Shown here piece after piece: positions 8,379 through 17,824 of a stretch of DNA of 52,507 nt; the stretch's first letter is position 1; each line of letters begins with the position of its first letter. This DNA comes from Symplocastrum torsivum CPER-KK1 (GTDB lineage Bacteria > Cyanobacteriota > Cyanobacteriia > Cyanobacteriales > Coleofasciculaceae): contig JAHHIF010000058.1 in the NCBI GenBank assembly GCA_019358875.1, positions 1-52,507 on the forward strand, read 5' to 3'. The translations under genes and the position numbers were made by a program. The notes below the pieces were generated by a model. The model saw only the letters and a program-made list of their open reading frames with translations, ran no database searches and was not told the origin of the DNA.

Positions 8379-9557
8379 TTAAAACAACTCCGGTAATGAT
8401 GAACTAGATACTAAACCTACATAGTCCTGATAAAGAACTTTTACGTCATGTCCAGTAATAGAGGCTACTACTACAGGATTTAAACCAGCTTCTAAACAAT
8501 GAGATATAAAAGTATGTCTTGTGTTATAGGGTCTACGATAAGGAATACCTAACCGAGTTAAAATGGTTTGCCATGCACGACGGCTAAAGTTATGTTCATC
8601 TAATGCATTCCCTTGACGAGTCACGAACACTGGAGCATCTGGATTAACGTTTTCTGGCTTTATAGATTGGAGCAAATTCTTGAGGTTGCGACTGACAGGG
8701 ATTGTACGAGCCTTGTTATTTTTAGCAGATTTTCTTACTCCTTTCGTTAAACTTTCACCAATCCAGACAGTAGAGAAATCATCTGATATATGCTTCCAGC
8801 ACAAACCTATAGCTTCACCAGTTCGTACACCCGTAGAAAATAGAAACTGCACATAACTTGCATAGTGCTTATAATAAGGCTCATTTTTAAATGCTTCTAT
8901 AATTGCCTGAACTTCATCTTTAGTAAAGGGTTTTGGCGATTGTTTTGGAGCAACTTTTATACGCTTTTGTAAATTTTTCCAAGGATTATATTCTACAATT
9001 TGTTTTTTCATTGCCCACTCCCAACAGGCATTGAGCAAGCCTAAACGCTCTTTTAGTACTCTTTCAGAGTTTTTATCTCTCAACCAGTCTGTAAACTGTT
9101 CAGCACAAGTATCACTTAAAAAACAAGCAGGTTTATCTCCTAGACATTTTTGGTTCATTCCATCCTGACATTCAAACTGATTTAGGTAGTTCAGAGTAGC
9201 TTGATATTTTTCGAGAGTGCGACTATAAACATCTTTAGTCTTAGTGTCAATAAAATCATTGAATAGTTCACTGATAGTGACTCTTTTCTCTACTTTCTGC
9301 TGAGCTGCAACCTGTGTTTGTAGTTTGTATTTTTGTAAAGTACAGTCATAGTTACCTGAGATGATGTCAAGTTCTATCTGACGAGCTTGTAGTTCTGCAA
9401 GCTTTCTATTTTCGGGAGAATCTGCTAATCCAAGGGAGAAAGCCTTCTGCTTGCCATTAACTCGAAATCTCAGTCTTAAACGATTCTGGAATGCTTCTAC
9501 AGACACATTCCCTTTGCTAGCTCTACCAGTAGAGGCTACCTGCGTTTTAGTTGCCAT
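8379..9557 (-). CDS. Tyrosine-type site-specific recombinase (integrase)
   Basis: This 392-residue phage-type integrase has an N-terminal arm-binding region (1-90), a core-binding SAM-like domain (95-195) and a catalytic domain (210-385). The catalytic residues visible are R245 (GVRTGEA), R347-H348 (YNTRHTF), H370 (ITGH) and Y379 as nucleophile. The first His of the HxxR motif is Y344, a variant seen in many phage integrases. The start lies 130 bases from the 3' end of tRNA-Val, the classical arrangement for an element integrated in a tRNA gene. No other phage or plasmid genes remain between purU and the tRNA. The gene lacks HIP1 sites and is AT-richer than its neighbours, which supports transfer. 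Confidence 0.9.
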   Translation of the reverse strand: MATKTQVASTGRASKGNVSVEAFQNRLRLRFRVNGKQKAFSLGLADSPENRKLAELQARQIELDIISGNYDCTLQKYKLQTQVAAQQKVEKRVTISELFNDFIDTKTKDVYSRTLEKYQATLNYLNQFECQDGMNQKCLGDKPACFLSDTCAEQFTDWLRDKNSERVLKERLGLLNACWEWAMKKQIVEYNPWKNLQKRIKVAPKQSPKPFTKDEVQAIIEAFKNEPYYKHYASYVQFLFSTGVRTGEAIGLCWKHISDDFSTVWIGESLTKGVRKSAKNNKARTIPVSRNLKNLLQSIKPENVNPDAPVFVTRQGNALDEHNFSRRAWQTILTRLGIPYRRPYNTRHTFISHCLEAGLNPVVVASITGHDVKVLYQDYVGLVSSSSLPELF

Positions 9558-9687
9558 CTCTAATTCTTTGAGTATGATATCGTGGAGGTCAGAATTATCA
9601 TACTCAAGTCATACTCAAAAACGCAAGTATTTGCTGAAGTGACTGAGCTTTAGAACCCTCAGTCTACGCTATAACAATGCTTTGAGA

Positions 9688-9761
9688 TGGACACAACTGG
9701 ACTCGAACCAGTGACCCCCACGATGTCAACGTGGTGCTCTAACCAACTGAGCTATGCGTCC
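9688..9761 (-). tRNA. tRNA-Val (anticodon GAC)
   Basis: The complementary strand folds into a standard 74-nucleotide cloverleaf. The acceptor stem is GGACGCA/TGTGTCC with one G-U pair, and the D arm is GCTCAGTTGGTTAGAGC. The anticodon stem CCACG/CGTGG has the loop TTGACAT (anticodon GAC), and the T arm is ACTGG-TTCGAGT-CCAGT. The discriminator is A and CCA is not encoded. The recombinase gene lies on its 3' side. Confidence 0.95.
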
Positions 9762-10069
9762 GAACAATAGATAACAATAGCACAGTTAGAACGAAAGCTG
9801 CAATTTTTAAGGAATTGACTACAGAACAAATATATCTAGAAGTGTGAAGAAGGCAGAGGGCAGAAGGCGGGAGGCAGGAGGCAGAAGGGAATATTCAGAT
9901 GGGGATTCAACCCCACCTGAATGCAAGCCACTTGAAGAAGTGGGGGATTCTCGCCCCTTGCTACCTTTCGGTCGCCAGAACGCAGACAGCAGTTGGGCAT
10001 AAAAATAAACCGTCTACCGTTTGACTGACTGCACTAGGTAGCGCAGTCAGAGTAATTCAGCCTTTAACC
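9762..10069. other. Intergenic region with GGCAGAA-type repeats and a hairpin
   Basis: No gene is supported here. Positions 9848-9890 hold an imperfect tandem run of GGCAGAA/GGCAGGA heptamers, a repeat family also seen near 14765, 44825 and 52145. At 9911-9945 a C-rich and G-rich pair (CCCCAC with GTGGGG) encloses a shorter hairpin, CCACTT-GAAG-AAGTGG (9928-9943). This resembles terminal hairpins of IS200/IS605-type elements, but no transposase remains next to it. Confidence 0.4.
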
Positions 10070-11050
10070 TCATAATTCACCAAGGTCTTTAAGAAACAAT
10101 TCCACTTCTGAGGCTGTAGGTTGAGCCGCGATCGCACCAGGTTTCAGTGTTGTTAATGCCCCCACCGCACTGGCGTATTTAATGATATTCGTTGTAGATT
10201 CAAACGTCTCAAAGCCCTTAAGTCCCTGGTGACATAGCTGATGAAGGAAACCAGCAACGAAGCCATCTCCGGCACCCGTGGCATCTTTAACATCCACTTC
10301 AAACGCGGGAAACTTGCCTTCATGGTCATTGAGACAGTAGGAACAGCCTTGATCTCCATCGGTGACTAGGACACCTTCTACTGAACCCAGACGATGGGTA
10401 ATCGCACCTGCATCAGTAGTGTCGAAGAACAACTCAGCTTCTTCCCTCGCAAGTTTGAGGAAATCAACTTTCTTGAAAAGTTCTTGAACTAGCGGCTTTG
10501 CGGCATTAGTGTCAGGCCAAAAGACTGGACGCCAGTTGATATCCAAGAAAATCTTGACATCATACTGCTCGGCAAATTGCAGCGCTTTTGCGATCGCGTC
10601 ACGACTTTGGGGATAGGCTAACTCCAGGGTTCCCAAGACTAAAATTTCAGCCTCTTCAAATAAGGATTCGGGTATCTGTGACGCTTGGAGGAAGGCATCC
10701 GCAAATTGGGTTGTGTCTAAGCCGCCAAAACCTGCAAATTCGCGATCGCCTTTTTCAGTACGCACCACATAAACTTGTCGTGTCGGTGCTGTGGGATGGC
10801 GCTGGACACCCATGCTGTCTACCCCAACCTCCTGCAATAGCTGTACCAGAGTATCTCCAGGCTCATCTTGTCCCACACAACCCAAAAAACCAGCCGGAGT
10901 GCCTAGCTTAACTAAGGCACAAGCAACATTAGCAGGAGCGCCTCCCGGATAAGGCGTCCAAGATTCAACCTCTTCAAGCGATCGCCCTAGCTGATCAGCT
11001 AGAAGGTCAAACAATATTTCACCAAGGCAGAGTACACGCGGTTTGGTCAC
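10070..11050 (-). CDS. PfkB-family carbohydrate kinase, probable fructokinase
   Basis: This 326-residue ribokinase-fold enzyme transfers phosphate from ATP to a sugar. The N-terminal sugar-binding GG motif (PGGAPANVACAL) and the C-terminal anion-hole/catalytic-base motif DATGAGDGFVAGFL, with its GAGD Asp, are both intact. GEILFDL at the N-terminus and the overall length fit bacterial fructokinases, but substrate cannot be fixed from sequence alone. It may also act on related ketoses. The gene appears monocistronic; the LuxR-type gene upstream is divergent. Confidence 0.85.
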   Translation of the reverse strand: MTKPRVLCLGEILFDLLADQLGRSLEEVESWTPYPGGAPANVACALVKLGTPAGFLGCVGQDEPGDTLVQLLQEVGVDSMGVQRHPTAPTRQVYVVRTEKGDREFAGFGGLDTTQFADAFLQASQIPESLFEEAEILVLGTLELAYPQSRDAIAKALQFAEQYDVKIFLDINWRPVFWPDTNAAKPLVQELFKKVDFLKLAREEAELFFDTTDAGAITHRLGSVEGVLVTDGDQGCSYCLNDHEGKFPAFEVDVKDATGAGDGFVAGFLHQLCHQGLKGFETFESTTNIIKYASAVGALTTLKPGAIAAQPTASEVELFLKDLGEL

Positions 11051-11342
11051 GGCTAGATCCAGCTCAACTTTTTCAGACTAAACAAAGGCTTCATCCCCTA
11101 ATAAGAGATATCACCAATAAAGTCAAGATCGAAAACAAGAAGTAGAGAGAATAGGAGAACTATTTTTCTCTAGCTCTTTCTCCCCCTGCTTCCTGCCTCC
11201 CCTACTTTCTTCCTTAACTCACTCAACGGCAAGCCTTTGCACCTAAAAATTTAACAGAGCGTGTTAATAAGGATTATTCAGACGCAGACGTTATTAACAA
11301 TCCTCTAAAATAGTAAGTAGATATACCAAGGGCAAAATACCT

Positions 11343-11618
11343 ATGGCTGGTGGCGAATCTTATACCCCCGCGTCTCTTTCAGACCGCGAAGTACAAATTA
11401 TAGAACTAGTAGCCGCAGGTTTAACCAATCATGAAATCGCCCAGCAGCTAGAAATTAGTAAACGCACAGTTGATAACCACATCAGCAACATCCTCACGAA
11501 GACAGCAACAGATAATCGGGTGGCATTGGTACGTTGGGCTTTGCAGTGGGGCAAAGTTTGCTTGAACGATGTCAACTGCTGCCCTTTACCGTCCCCGAAT
11601 GATGAAGTGCTGTCCTAG
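11343..11618 (+). CDS. Stand-alone LuxR-type HTH regulator, PedR-like
   Basis: The 91-residue protein is a single LuxR/NarL DNA-binding domain without a receiver. LSDREVQIIELVAAGLTNHE is followed by the recognition helix SKRTVDNHISNI. Size, absence of a receiver and cysteines in the C-terminal tail (VCLNDVNCCPLP) match PedR, a cyanobacterial regulator that senses photosynthetic electron transport through thioredoxin. The assignment rests on that resemblance. The gene overlaps the next one by up to 20 bases (the downstream ATG at 11599 precedes its TAG), which suggests translational coupling. Confidence 0.75.
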   Translation: MAGGESYTPASLSDREVQIIELVAAGLTNHEIAQQLEISKRTVDNHISNILTKTATDNRVALVRWALQWGKVCLNDVNCCPLPSPNDEVLS

Positions 11619-12213
11619 CTGGAATCGTACGTCCCTCAAGGTTTTAGCGCTTTGTTTAGTAATTGGATTGGCAAGTTGTGGCGGTTCCCTTTGGGGTGGC
11701 TTCGGTTCGGGTGGCTTTGTAACGCCGCCGACTCAAAACCTGGGTGCAAGCCTCAATAGTTCCGCTGCTGACCAAGAACCCAGCTATTCTTACGATGGGC
11801 GCTACTTAGTCTTTGCCTCTGATCGTCTGGCACAGCGAAGCATCTATCTCTACGATATGCAGCAACGGCGTCTCGTGGATTTGCCTGGACTGAATCAGCT
11901 AAATACGCTCCAAGAACAGCCAGACATCAGTGCTGATGGTCGCTACATCGTTTATATTTCTGAGCAGTTGGGTAAGCCGGATGTCTTTGTCTACGATCGC
12001 CAAACCTTTGAAGCTAAACGCTTAACGGAAAATATCTTGGCAGAAGTCCGTCATCCGACGATTAGCGGTAATGGTCGCTTTGTTGCCTTTGAGTCTAATC
12101 GCTCAGGGCAGTGGAATATAGAGATTTATGATCGGGGAACTGGTGTTGACTTGTCCTTACCTAGTGGTTCAGCAGCGCCTCCGAAAGCGTCGCCACCTTC
12201 CCCATCTCCGTAG
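11599..12213 (+). CDS. TolB-like beta-propeller lipoprotein
   Basis: I take ATG 11599 as start; an in-frame ATG at 11569 would add ten residues. The N-terminus has a lipoprotein signal (hydrophobic VLALCLVIGLASC with lipobox LASC), so the protein is likely anchored on the periplasmic side. Three PD40/TolB-type WD-like repeats follow (SYDGRYLVFASDR, SADGRYIVYISEQ, SGNGRFVAFESNR), too few for a full propeller. The C-terminus is a Pro/Ser-rich tail. The start overlaps the 3' end of the PedR-like gene. Function is unknown; the repeats suggest protein or peptidoglycan interaction. Confidence 0.8.
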   Translation: MMKCCPSWNRTSLKVLALCLVIGLASCGGSLWGGFGSGGFVTPPTQNLGASLNSSAADQEPSYSYDGRYLVFASDRLAQRSIYLYDMQQRRLVDLPGLNQLNTLQEQPDISADGRYIVYISEQLGKPDVFVYDRQTFEAKRLTENILAEVRHPTISGNGRFVAFESNRSGQWNIEIYDRGTGVDLSLPSGSAAPPKASPPSPSP

Positions 12214-12418
12214 CGTATCTCAACGTGGTCTATCATCAGGCAAGCCATCCTCACTCTGTTTTTGATTAAGGCAGTGATCGTGGCTGTGCTGACTCCCGTA
12301 AAACCCAGTGTTCCACTTGAAGGGAACGACGTTTGGAAGGATGGGGTAAAGGAAGACTTGACAAATACATCCTTTACTCGATCTCCACCCACTACCTCAC
12401 AGCCACTCCATTAAGACC

Positions 12419-14590
12419 TTAGAACCGTTGACCAATTCCGAACTGGAGTTGGCTATCGCCTTGGTCAGTGAAACCGTAGTCAGCGCGAATGATGCCAATT
12501 GGGGAATCTACCCGTAAACCTGCTCCATAACCAAATCCGGTTCCTGGCTTCCCACGCACAATTCCCGGTTCTCCCGGCACCGTGTCACCTGTACCTAAAT
12601 CAGAGGCAAAGTCTGCAAACAGAACCGCACCAACTGGATTGAAGAGAGGCACACGATACTCAGCCGATGCTAAGACATAGGTGCGCCCACTACCGACGTC
12701 ACCCGTGCCATAACCCCGTACTGAGTTGATACCACCCAGGTTAAAGGCTTGATAAGGTGGCAAATCACCAATCGTTGTACCACCCTGGACATTAAACGCC
12801 AGCACTTCGGGTTTATCACCACCCAACAAGTCAACAGGTGTGTATTGTGAATAATTGGCTTGCAGACGATTCATGAAAATATTGCCATTCCCAACAGGGA
12901 TTGACTGTTCTGTACTGAGACTCAGGACGGAGCCTTGAGTGGGATTAACGGGATTGTTCCGTTGGTCTTTTGTTACCCCAGCAGATACAGTAATCAAGTC
13001 ATCAATACCAGTTCCACTAAAGGAGAGAGGCTTCCCCAAGGCATCTACTGAGATAATATTGCCATCGTCATCGCGAATGCTGGTGCGGGTGTAGTTCAAG
13101 CCCACCGAGGCTTGCCAATCATCAATTGGTTTGCTTAACCTAACGCCAGCACCAAATTGTCCTTGGTTGGGTTCATCATAATCCTCCGCTTCAATATCAT
13201 TCGCAAAATTATCATCAAAGACCGTAGATACACTTCGACGGCGGAAGACATCAACGCTATATCCTGGCTTGTCTTGGTTACTAGCACGATAAGGGTCAGT
13301 GAAATTGCCGTTAAATTGTAAATCGCGACCACTAGCCTGAACGTTGAGTCCTAATTGCTGGTTGATTCCACCTAAATTTTGGTCTTTGTAACTGATGGTG
13401 CCAAAGACACCAGTACTACCGCTGTAGCCACCACCCACATTTACCCCACGGGCAGGTCGTTCGGTGAGTTCGTAAGTTACATCAACATTTCTGGCATCGC
13501 CATTTAAGGCAACATTGGCGTTGTCAAACAGCCCTAATTGATAGAGTTGCTGTAAGTCTTGCCGCGCTACATCTACACGGAATATTTGACCCGGTTGGAG
13601 CTTTAACTCACTCCTGATGAAGTCTTCACGGGTACGCCCTTCAGCTGGCTTACCCTCTTTGTCCAGAAAACGGACATTAATGTCACCAATGACACCCTCA
13701 GCTACCGCAATTGTGACAACACCATTGCGTGATGGTTGTGCGTCTAGTACTTGTGCCAAAGTATAACCGTTGTCGGTGTACCATTTGCTTAGCTGTTGAA
13801 TACCCTGGCGCATTGCCGTTGGGCTAATGGGTTGTCCAATTTGAGATTTGAAGAAGTCATTAGCAACCGCTGGGGTGAGAACTTGGTTACCAGAGAGTTG
13901 AAGCGATCGCAAAATGACTGGTTCTACCTGGTAAACTACGCTCAATCCATCTTGACTTTGAGAAGTGGACACACGAGCATTGGCAAATAAACCTGTGTTC
14001 AAAATTGCTGCAACGTCACTATCTAGCTGGCTTTGACTGGTTGAACCGCCAGCACGAGTGCCGATTGTGTTTAAAACAACTTGCTGTAATTCTTGTGTTA
14101 CCCCCCTTACCTGAACATCAACGGCAGTAACGGCTAAATCATTAGAAACCACAGCTCTAGCAGGTGTTTGGGTTGCCTGAGCTTGGGTATTAATAGTTGT
14201 TGAGGTAGTGGTAGTTCCTGATGGTGGATTTATAGAGTTAACAGGCGTTCTTGTTGGTTGGGTAGACGCTGGTGTTGTGGTTACTACTACATTGGTATTG
14301 GCTCTCGTAGACTGAGCTAATATTGGGGTTGACTGTATCGGCAGATCAGAAGCCGTTGCGCTAACAGGTGTTTGGGTAATTTGAGCAAATTCTGGTGTCA
14401 CAACCACTTCGGGTGAAGCGACTGCCGTAGAAGGTTGTGGTGCTGGAGAGGCTTCAACAGGAACGACATAGCTTCTTGCTGCGGGTTCCGGGGTTGAACT
14501 AACAACATCTGGACTCGCGATCGCTTGGTGATTTAACTCTCCAGCCGCGAGGAGTGCTAATGTGGAAATTGCAACAGCTCTGTTTAGCAT
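12419..14590 (-). CDS. Outer-membrane assembly protein of the Omp85/BamA family
   Basis: This 723-residue precursor has a signal peptide (about 1-25, AIASPD cleavage region) and a Pro/Thr/Ser-rich low-complexity segment to about residue 150. About three POTRA domains follow (about 152-225, 225-300, 300-385), then a C-terminal beta-barrel (385-723) ending in Phe (GIGQRF), the usual outer-membrane sorting signal. Family members insert beta-barrel proteins into the outer membrane, and cyanobacterial Omp85 is related to plastid Toc75. Three POTRA domains rather than five is the cyanobacterial pattern. The gene is monocistronic as far as I can see. The lipoprotein gene just beyond its 3' end is convergent. 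Confidence 0.92.
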   Translation of the reverse strand: MLNRAVAISTLALLAAGELNHQAIASPDVVSSTPEPAARSYVVPVEASPAPQPSTAVASPEVVVTPEFAQITQTPVSATASDLPIQSTPILAQSTRANTNVVVTTTPASTQPTRTPVNSINPPSGTTTTSTTINTQAQATQTPARAVVSNDLAVTAVDVQVRGVTQELQQVVLNTIGTRAGGSTSQSQLDSDVAAILNTGLFANARVSTSQSQDGLSVVYQVEPVILRSLQLSGNQVLTPAVANDFFKSQIGQPISPTAMRQGIQQLSKWYTDNGYTLAQVLDAQPSRNGVVTIAVAEGVIGDINVRFLDKEGKPAEGRTREDFIRSELKLQPGQIFRVDVARQDLQQLYQLGLFDNANVALNGDARNVDVTYELTERPARGVNVGGGYSGSTGVFGTISYKDQNLGGINQQLGLNVQASGRDLQFNGNFTDPYRASNQDKPGYSVDVFRRRSVSTVFDDNFANDIEAEDYDEPNQGQFGAGVRLSKPIDDWQASVGLNYTRTSIRDDDGNIISVDALGKPLSFSGTGIDDLITVSAGVTKDQRNNPVNPTQGSVLSLSTEQSIPVGNGNIFMNRLQANYSQYTPVDLLGGDKPEVLAFNVQGGTTIGDLPPYQAFNLGGINSVRGYGTGDVGSGRTYVLASAEYRVPLFNPVGAVLFADFASDLGTGDTVPGEPGIVRGKPGTGFGYGAGLRVDSPIGIIRADYGFTDQGDSQLQFGIGQRF

Positions 14591-14948
14591 AAAAATAGCC
14601 TCGATCGCTAGTCCGATCCGTTAAAAATTGCTTGCTTTTGTTTAACGTGACCGTTGCTTAAATCGTTAAGTTCCAAGGGCTGTGCCACCTCTGCATCTGC
14701 CACACCCGATGAGGCTAACTTGAGAAATGTTGGCAGGTCTTGACAGAATGAGGCGTGACTTATGGCGAAAGGCAGAAGGCAAAAGGCAGAGGGCTTTTTC
14801 GAGCAGAACAGGTACAATTGCTCAGAAAAAGGCGCGAACATACAAGTGAATGTATGATCACTAATGCTTGATACGAATTTTTGATGCCACTGATGCTCAG
14901 TGGTTAATTTTTCGATGTTAAAAACCGTTAAAAAACTAATCACCCATT
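14591..14948. other. Intergenic region between divergent genes; repeat only
   Basis: This 358-base stretch separates the divergent Omp85 and LpxB-like genes and should hold both promoters. At 14765-14795 it contains GGCAGAAGGCAAAAGGCAG, a member of the heptamer repeat family. A 111-codon frame on the minus strand (14608-14943) runs through the repeat and has no recognisable features; I do not call it. Confidence 0.5.
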
Positions 14949-16247
14949 ATGCAGCTGCTGTGCCTTAGTAATGGTCACGGAGAGGATGTCATTGCCGTCC
15001 GAATTTGCCAAGAATTGCAGCATCACCAAGCTGCCCCAGAACTGGCAGCTTTGCCGTTAGTGGGTGAAGGACGAGCTTATACTCAACTAGACATTCCGAT
15101 GATTGGCTCGGTGCGGACGATGCCTTCCGGCGGCTTTATTTATATGGAAGGGCGTCAGCTACTACGAGATTTACAGGGTGGCTTACTGCAACTCACTTGG
15201 GCGCAATTTAAAGCAGTTCGTCGGTGGGCTAAAAGAGGAGGAGTCATACTAGCGGTCGGGGATATTGTTCCCTTGTTATTTGCTTGGTTGAGCGGGGCAC
15301 CTTACGTCTTTGTCGGTACCGCTAAATCTGAATACTATTTGCGAGATGAAGCGGGATGGTTGCCTAATCGATCGCGTTGGGAAGGTTGGTCTGGGTCAGC
15401 TTATCTACCTTGGGAACGCTGGTTAATGAGTCATCGACGTTGCAAGGCGGTATTTCCGAGAGACAAGCTGACAACGGAAATCTTACAGCAGTGGTCTATC
15501 CCAGCGTTTGATCTGGGTAATCCGATGATGGATGGAATTTATCCAAAAAATCCGGCACCGATTTTTTATGAACCCGACGCTGAATTGAAGGAAATGCAGC
15601 GATCGCTTATTGTGACGCTATTACCTGGTTCCAGAGCGCCAGAGGCTTATGAGAATTGGGAGAAAATCGTGCGATCAACGGCTGGGTTCTTTGAAACGTT
15701 TTCTGATCGATCGCTTTTGTTTCTTGGTGCCATTACTCCAGCGTTAAGTTTTGACCCATTACGCCAAACGCTAGAAGCGCAAGGTTGGGTAGAGCAACCA
15801 CTTGAATTGAGTGTGTCTACTCTCCAACTTAATGACCCAACTGCTTTAGCGTTTACCAAAAACAATGCAACGTTGATTTTGACGACTGATGACTATAACC
15901 TCTGCTTGCTCAAAGGTGACTGCTGCATTGCAATGGCAGGAACAGCAACAGAGCAGTTTGTGGGACTGGGAAAACCTGCGATCGCAATTCCTGGAAAAGG
16001 CCCTCAATTTACCCCCGCCTTTGCCGAAGCGCAAACTCGTTTATTAGGACCATCATTAATCTTGGTGGAACACCCAGATAAGGTTGCCAGTGTAGTACAG
16101 CAGTTGTTTCGTGACCCCGACTGGCTACAGCTAATCGGAGAGAATGGTCGTCAGCGGATGGGTGAGCCAGGAGCGGCTGCTCGCATTGCAAACTGTTTAA
16201 TGGAACAGTTTGAGAGTTCTGGCAACCCTCAAAAGCGGGTTGATTAG
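14949..16247 (+). CDS. Lipid-A-disaccharide synthase-related glycosyltransferase
   Basis: This 432-residue protein resembles LpxB-type GT-B glycosyltransferases but belongs to the cyanobacterial and plastid lipid-A-disaccharide synthase-related family. Visible features are the N-terminal LSNGHGED, the central LLPGSRAPEAYENW and the C-terminal MAGTATEQFVGLGKPAIAIPGKGPQFT nucleotide-sugar site region. Substrate is unknown; many cyanobacteria lack classical lipid A. Its stop codon overlaps that of the convergent cyclase gene (TAG 16245-16247 against the minus-strand TAA 16244-16246), so the 3' ends share bases. Confidence 0.88.
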   Translation: MQLLCLSNGHGEDVIAVRICQELQHHQAAPELAALPLVGEGRAYTQLDIPMIGSVRTMPSGGFIYMEGRQLLRDLQGGLLQLTWAQFKAVRRWAKRGGVILAVGDIVPLLFAWLSGAPYVFVGTAKSEYYLRDEAGWLPNRSRWEGWSGSAYLPWERWLMSHRRCKAVFPRDKLTTEILQQWSIPAFDLGNPMMDGIYPKNPAPIFYEPDAELKEMQRSLIVTLLPGSRAPEAYENWEKIVRSTAGFFETFSDRSLLFLGAITPALSFDPLRQTLEAQGWVEQPLELSVSTLQLNDPTALAFTKNNATLILTTDDYNLCLLKGDCCIAMAGTATEQFVGLGKPAIAIPGKGPQFTPAFAEAQTRLLGPSLILVEHPDKVASVVQQLFRDPDWLQLIGENGRQRMGEPGAAARIANCLMEQFESSGNPQKRVD

Positions 16248-17617
16248 CCCTCATTCACAAGAAGACAGTCGCCTTCTACTTCAATTACCGCGAGTTCGCT
16301 CTGAGCTTGCCGTCTTTTTCCTCGAAACCGGACATGAACCTTGCCTTGAGAAATTGGTCCTACAGCCAGTTCTTGTACTTGCTCAACAATACCTGCTGCT
16401 TTTAGAAAGAAAATTGCTTGAAGTCGGGCAAGTTCTAGAAACACCCCTGGTCTATCCTTATACCTGGGATATAGAGACTGAATCACGCAATCTTCAACAC
16501 TAATTGGGGTAGCACTACCTTTGATTAAGTTCTCCAGCCTTTCACGTTCCGCTAAAGCTGGGCTGAACATCTGAGCATCCCTCAGCATTAGCAGTTTTGG
16601 TGGGTCATTGAGTAAAAGCCGCCTGACTTTCAACTTAGCTATGTCATCTGGCGAATAGACTTGTTTTGGTCCTTTAGAGGATTGCTCAAGCGGATAACCA
16701 TTAGCCTTGAGGTTTTTCGGTTCAAGGGTGAGTGTCCAAATTTTGTAATCTTCTCTGGATATGGCTTCTACACCCTTGACTTTAACGAGCATCCCGTCAT
16801 TTTGGTAAGCAAACTTCACCGACTGCGACTGCTCAAGGTTAGGGCGAAGCAACTGGATTACAGCATCATCTTCGACACTTTTAGAAGGAATTTGAATTGT
16901 CAGTTTGCCATCGGGATTCTGACTGTATGTTTCAATTTGGAAAAAGTGTTCATTCAACAAAACCCATTGTCCAGATGAGTAAATAACTGACTTAGCTTCG
17001 TTGCGACTAAGTTCCGCGTGAACCTGTGCCTGGTTAAGTTCCCACTGTGTTGTAAATGGAGTGGGGTAGAGTGGAGGAATGTGGTAAACCAAGATAGATT
17101 CGGGAAGGTTTTTTAACTTTCTTTGCACTAAGTCAGTTGCTTTTAGCGCCAGAGGATTTTTGACAACCTCGTAGACGGTTTGCGACAGGCAAATTCCTCC
17201 CGGTTGCGCTTCCGCTTGCAACCGCGCTGCCACATTAACACCATCGCCCATGACATCGCTGCCATTGAAAAACACATCCCCCAAATGAATACCAATACGA
17301 TGAGTTAAGACATCTTCTGGGGCTAGGTTAGCCGCAAGTGTCGCTAAGCTCGATTGGATTTCTTGACCGCAAGCCACTGCCTTGACAGCACTGGAGAAGT
17401 ACATTAGTAATGAATCACCGATGGTTTTGAGTACTTTGCCTTCAAAGCGATGACATAGTTCGTTGATCAGTTGGAAGTCCCGACGAAGCAAGTCCAAAGT
17501 GTAATCCTCGTGGGCTGCCATCAACGCACTATAGCTGACGACATCTGTAAACACGATCGCTGCGAGAGTACGGTGCCCTCTTAGCTCCGGTGTCTGAGTT
17601 TTTTCCTCTATGAACAT
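16244..17617 (-). CDS. Class III adenylate/guanylate cyclase with unassigned C-terminal region
   Basis: This 457-residue protein has a class III nucleotidyl cyclase domain at about 15-185. Metal-binding Asp residues are D25 (FTDVVSYS) and D69 (IGDSLL), the substrate-specifying Lys is K64 (VLKTIGD), and VNVAARL supplies the catalytic Asn and Arg. The Lys at the base-specifying position favours ATP, hence cAMP formation. No transmembrane, GAF, CHASE or FHA module is present. Residues about 200-457 form a separate region of unknown function that lacks a recognised sensor signature. Class III cyclases act as homodimers. The gene is convergent with the LpxB-like gene. Confidence 0.88.
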   Translation of the reverse strand: MFIEEKTQTPELRGHRTLAAIVFTDVVSYSALMAAHEDYTLDLLRRDFQLINELCHRFEGKVLKTIGDSLLMYFSSAVKAVACGQEIQSSLATLAANLAPEDVLTHRIGIHLGDVFFNGSDVMGDGVNVAARLQAEAQPGGICLSQTVYEVVKNPLALKATDLVQRKLKNLPESILVYHIPPLYPTPFTTQWELNQAQVHAELSRNEAKSVIYSSGQWVLLNEHFFQIETYSQNPDGKLTIQIPSKSVEDDAVIQLLRPNLEQSQSVKFAYQNDGMLVKVKGVEAISREDYKIWTLTLEPKNLKANGYPLEQSSKGPKQVYSPDDIAKLKVRRLLLNDPPKLLMLRDAQMFSPALAERERLENLIKGSATPISVEDCVIQSLYPRYKDRPGVFLELARLQAIFFLKAAGIVEQVQELAVGPISQGKVHVRFRGKRRQAQSELAVIEVEGDCLLVNEG

Positions 17618-17824
17618 ATGTTATGGGGAGTGCGAAGCATTAATGAAGTACACGGGTCAACTGCGTAAAGTTAGCACCCGAAATATCTATATTGAATTTG
17701 ACAGCACCCAGCCTAGCCGGAGCTTTATCCAATCTAAGCAAAAATTCCATAGCATCTTTTTTATTCTAAGCCCTGGTAGGAGAGGCGGTCACTATTCAGC
17801 AAGAGAGAGGAGGAAAGCGATCGC

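Noticed and set aside
9911..9945. Complete IS200/IS605 element
   Set aside because: Only a hairpin resembling an element end is present; there is no tnpA or tnpB frame nearby.
14608..14943. 111-codon minus-strand frame upstream of the Omp85 gene
   Set aside because: It runs through a heptamer repeat, has no recognisable motif and occupies the probable promoter region.
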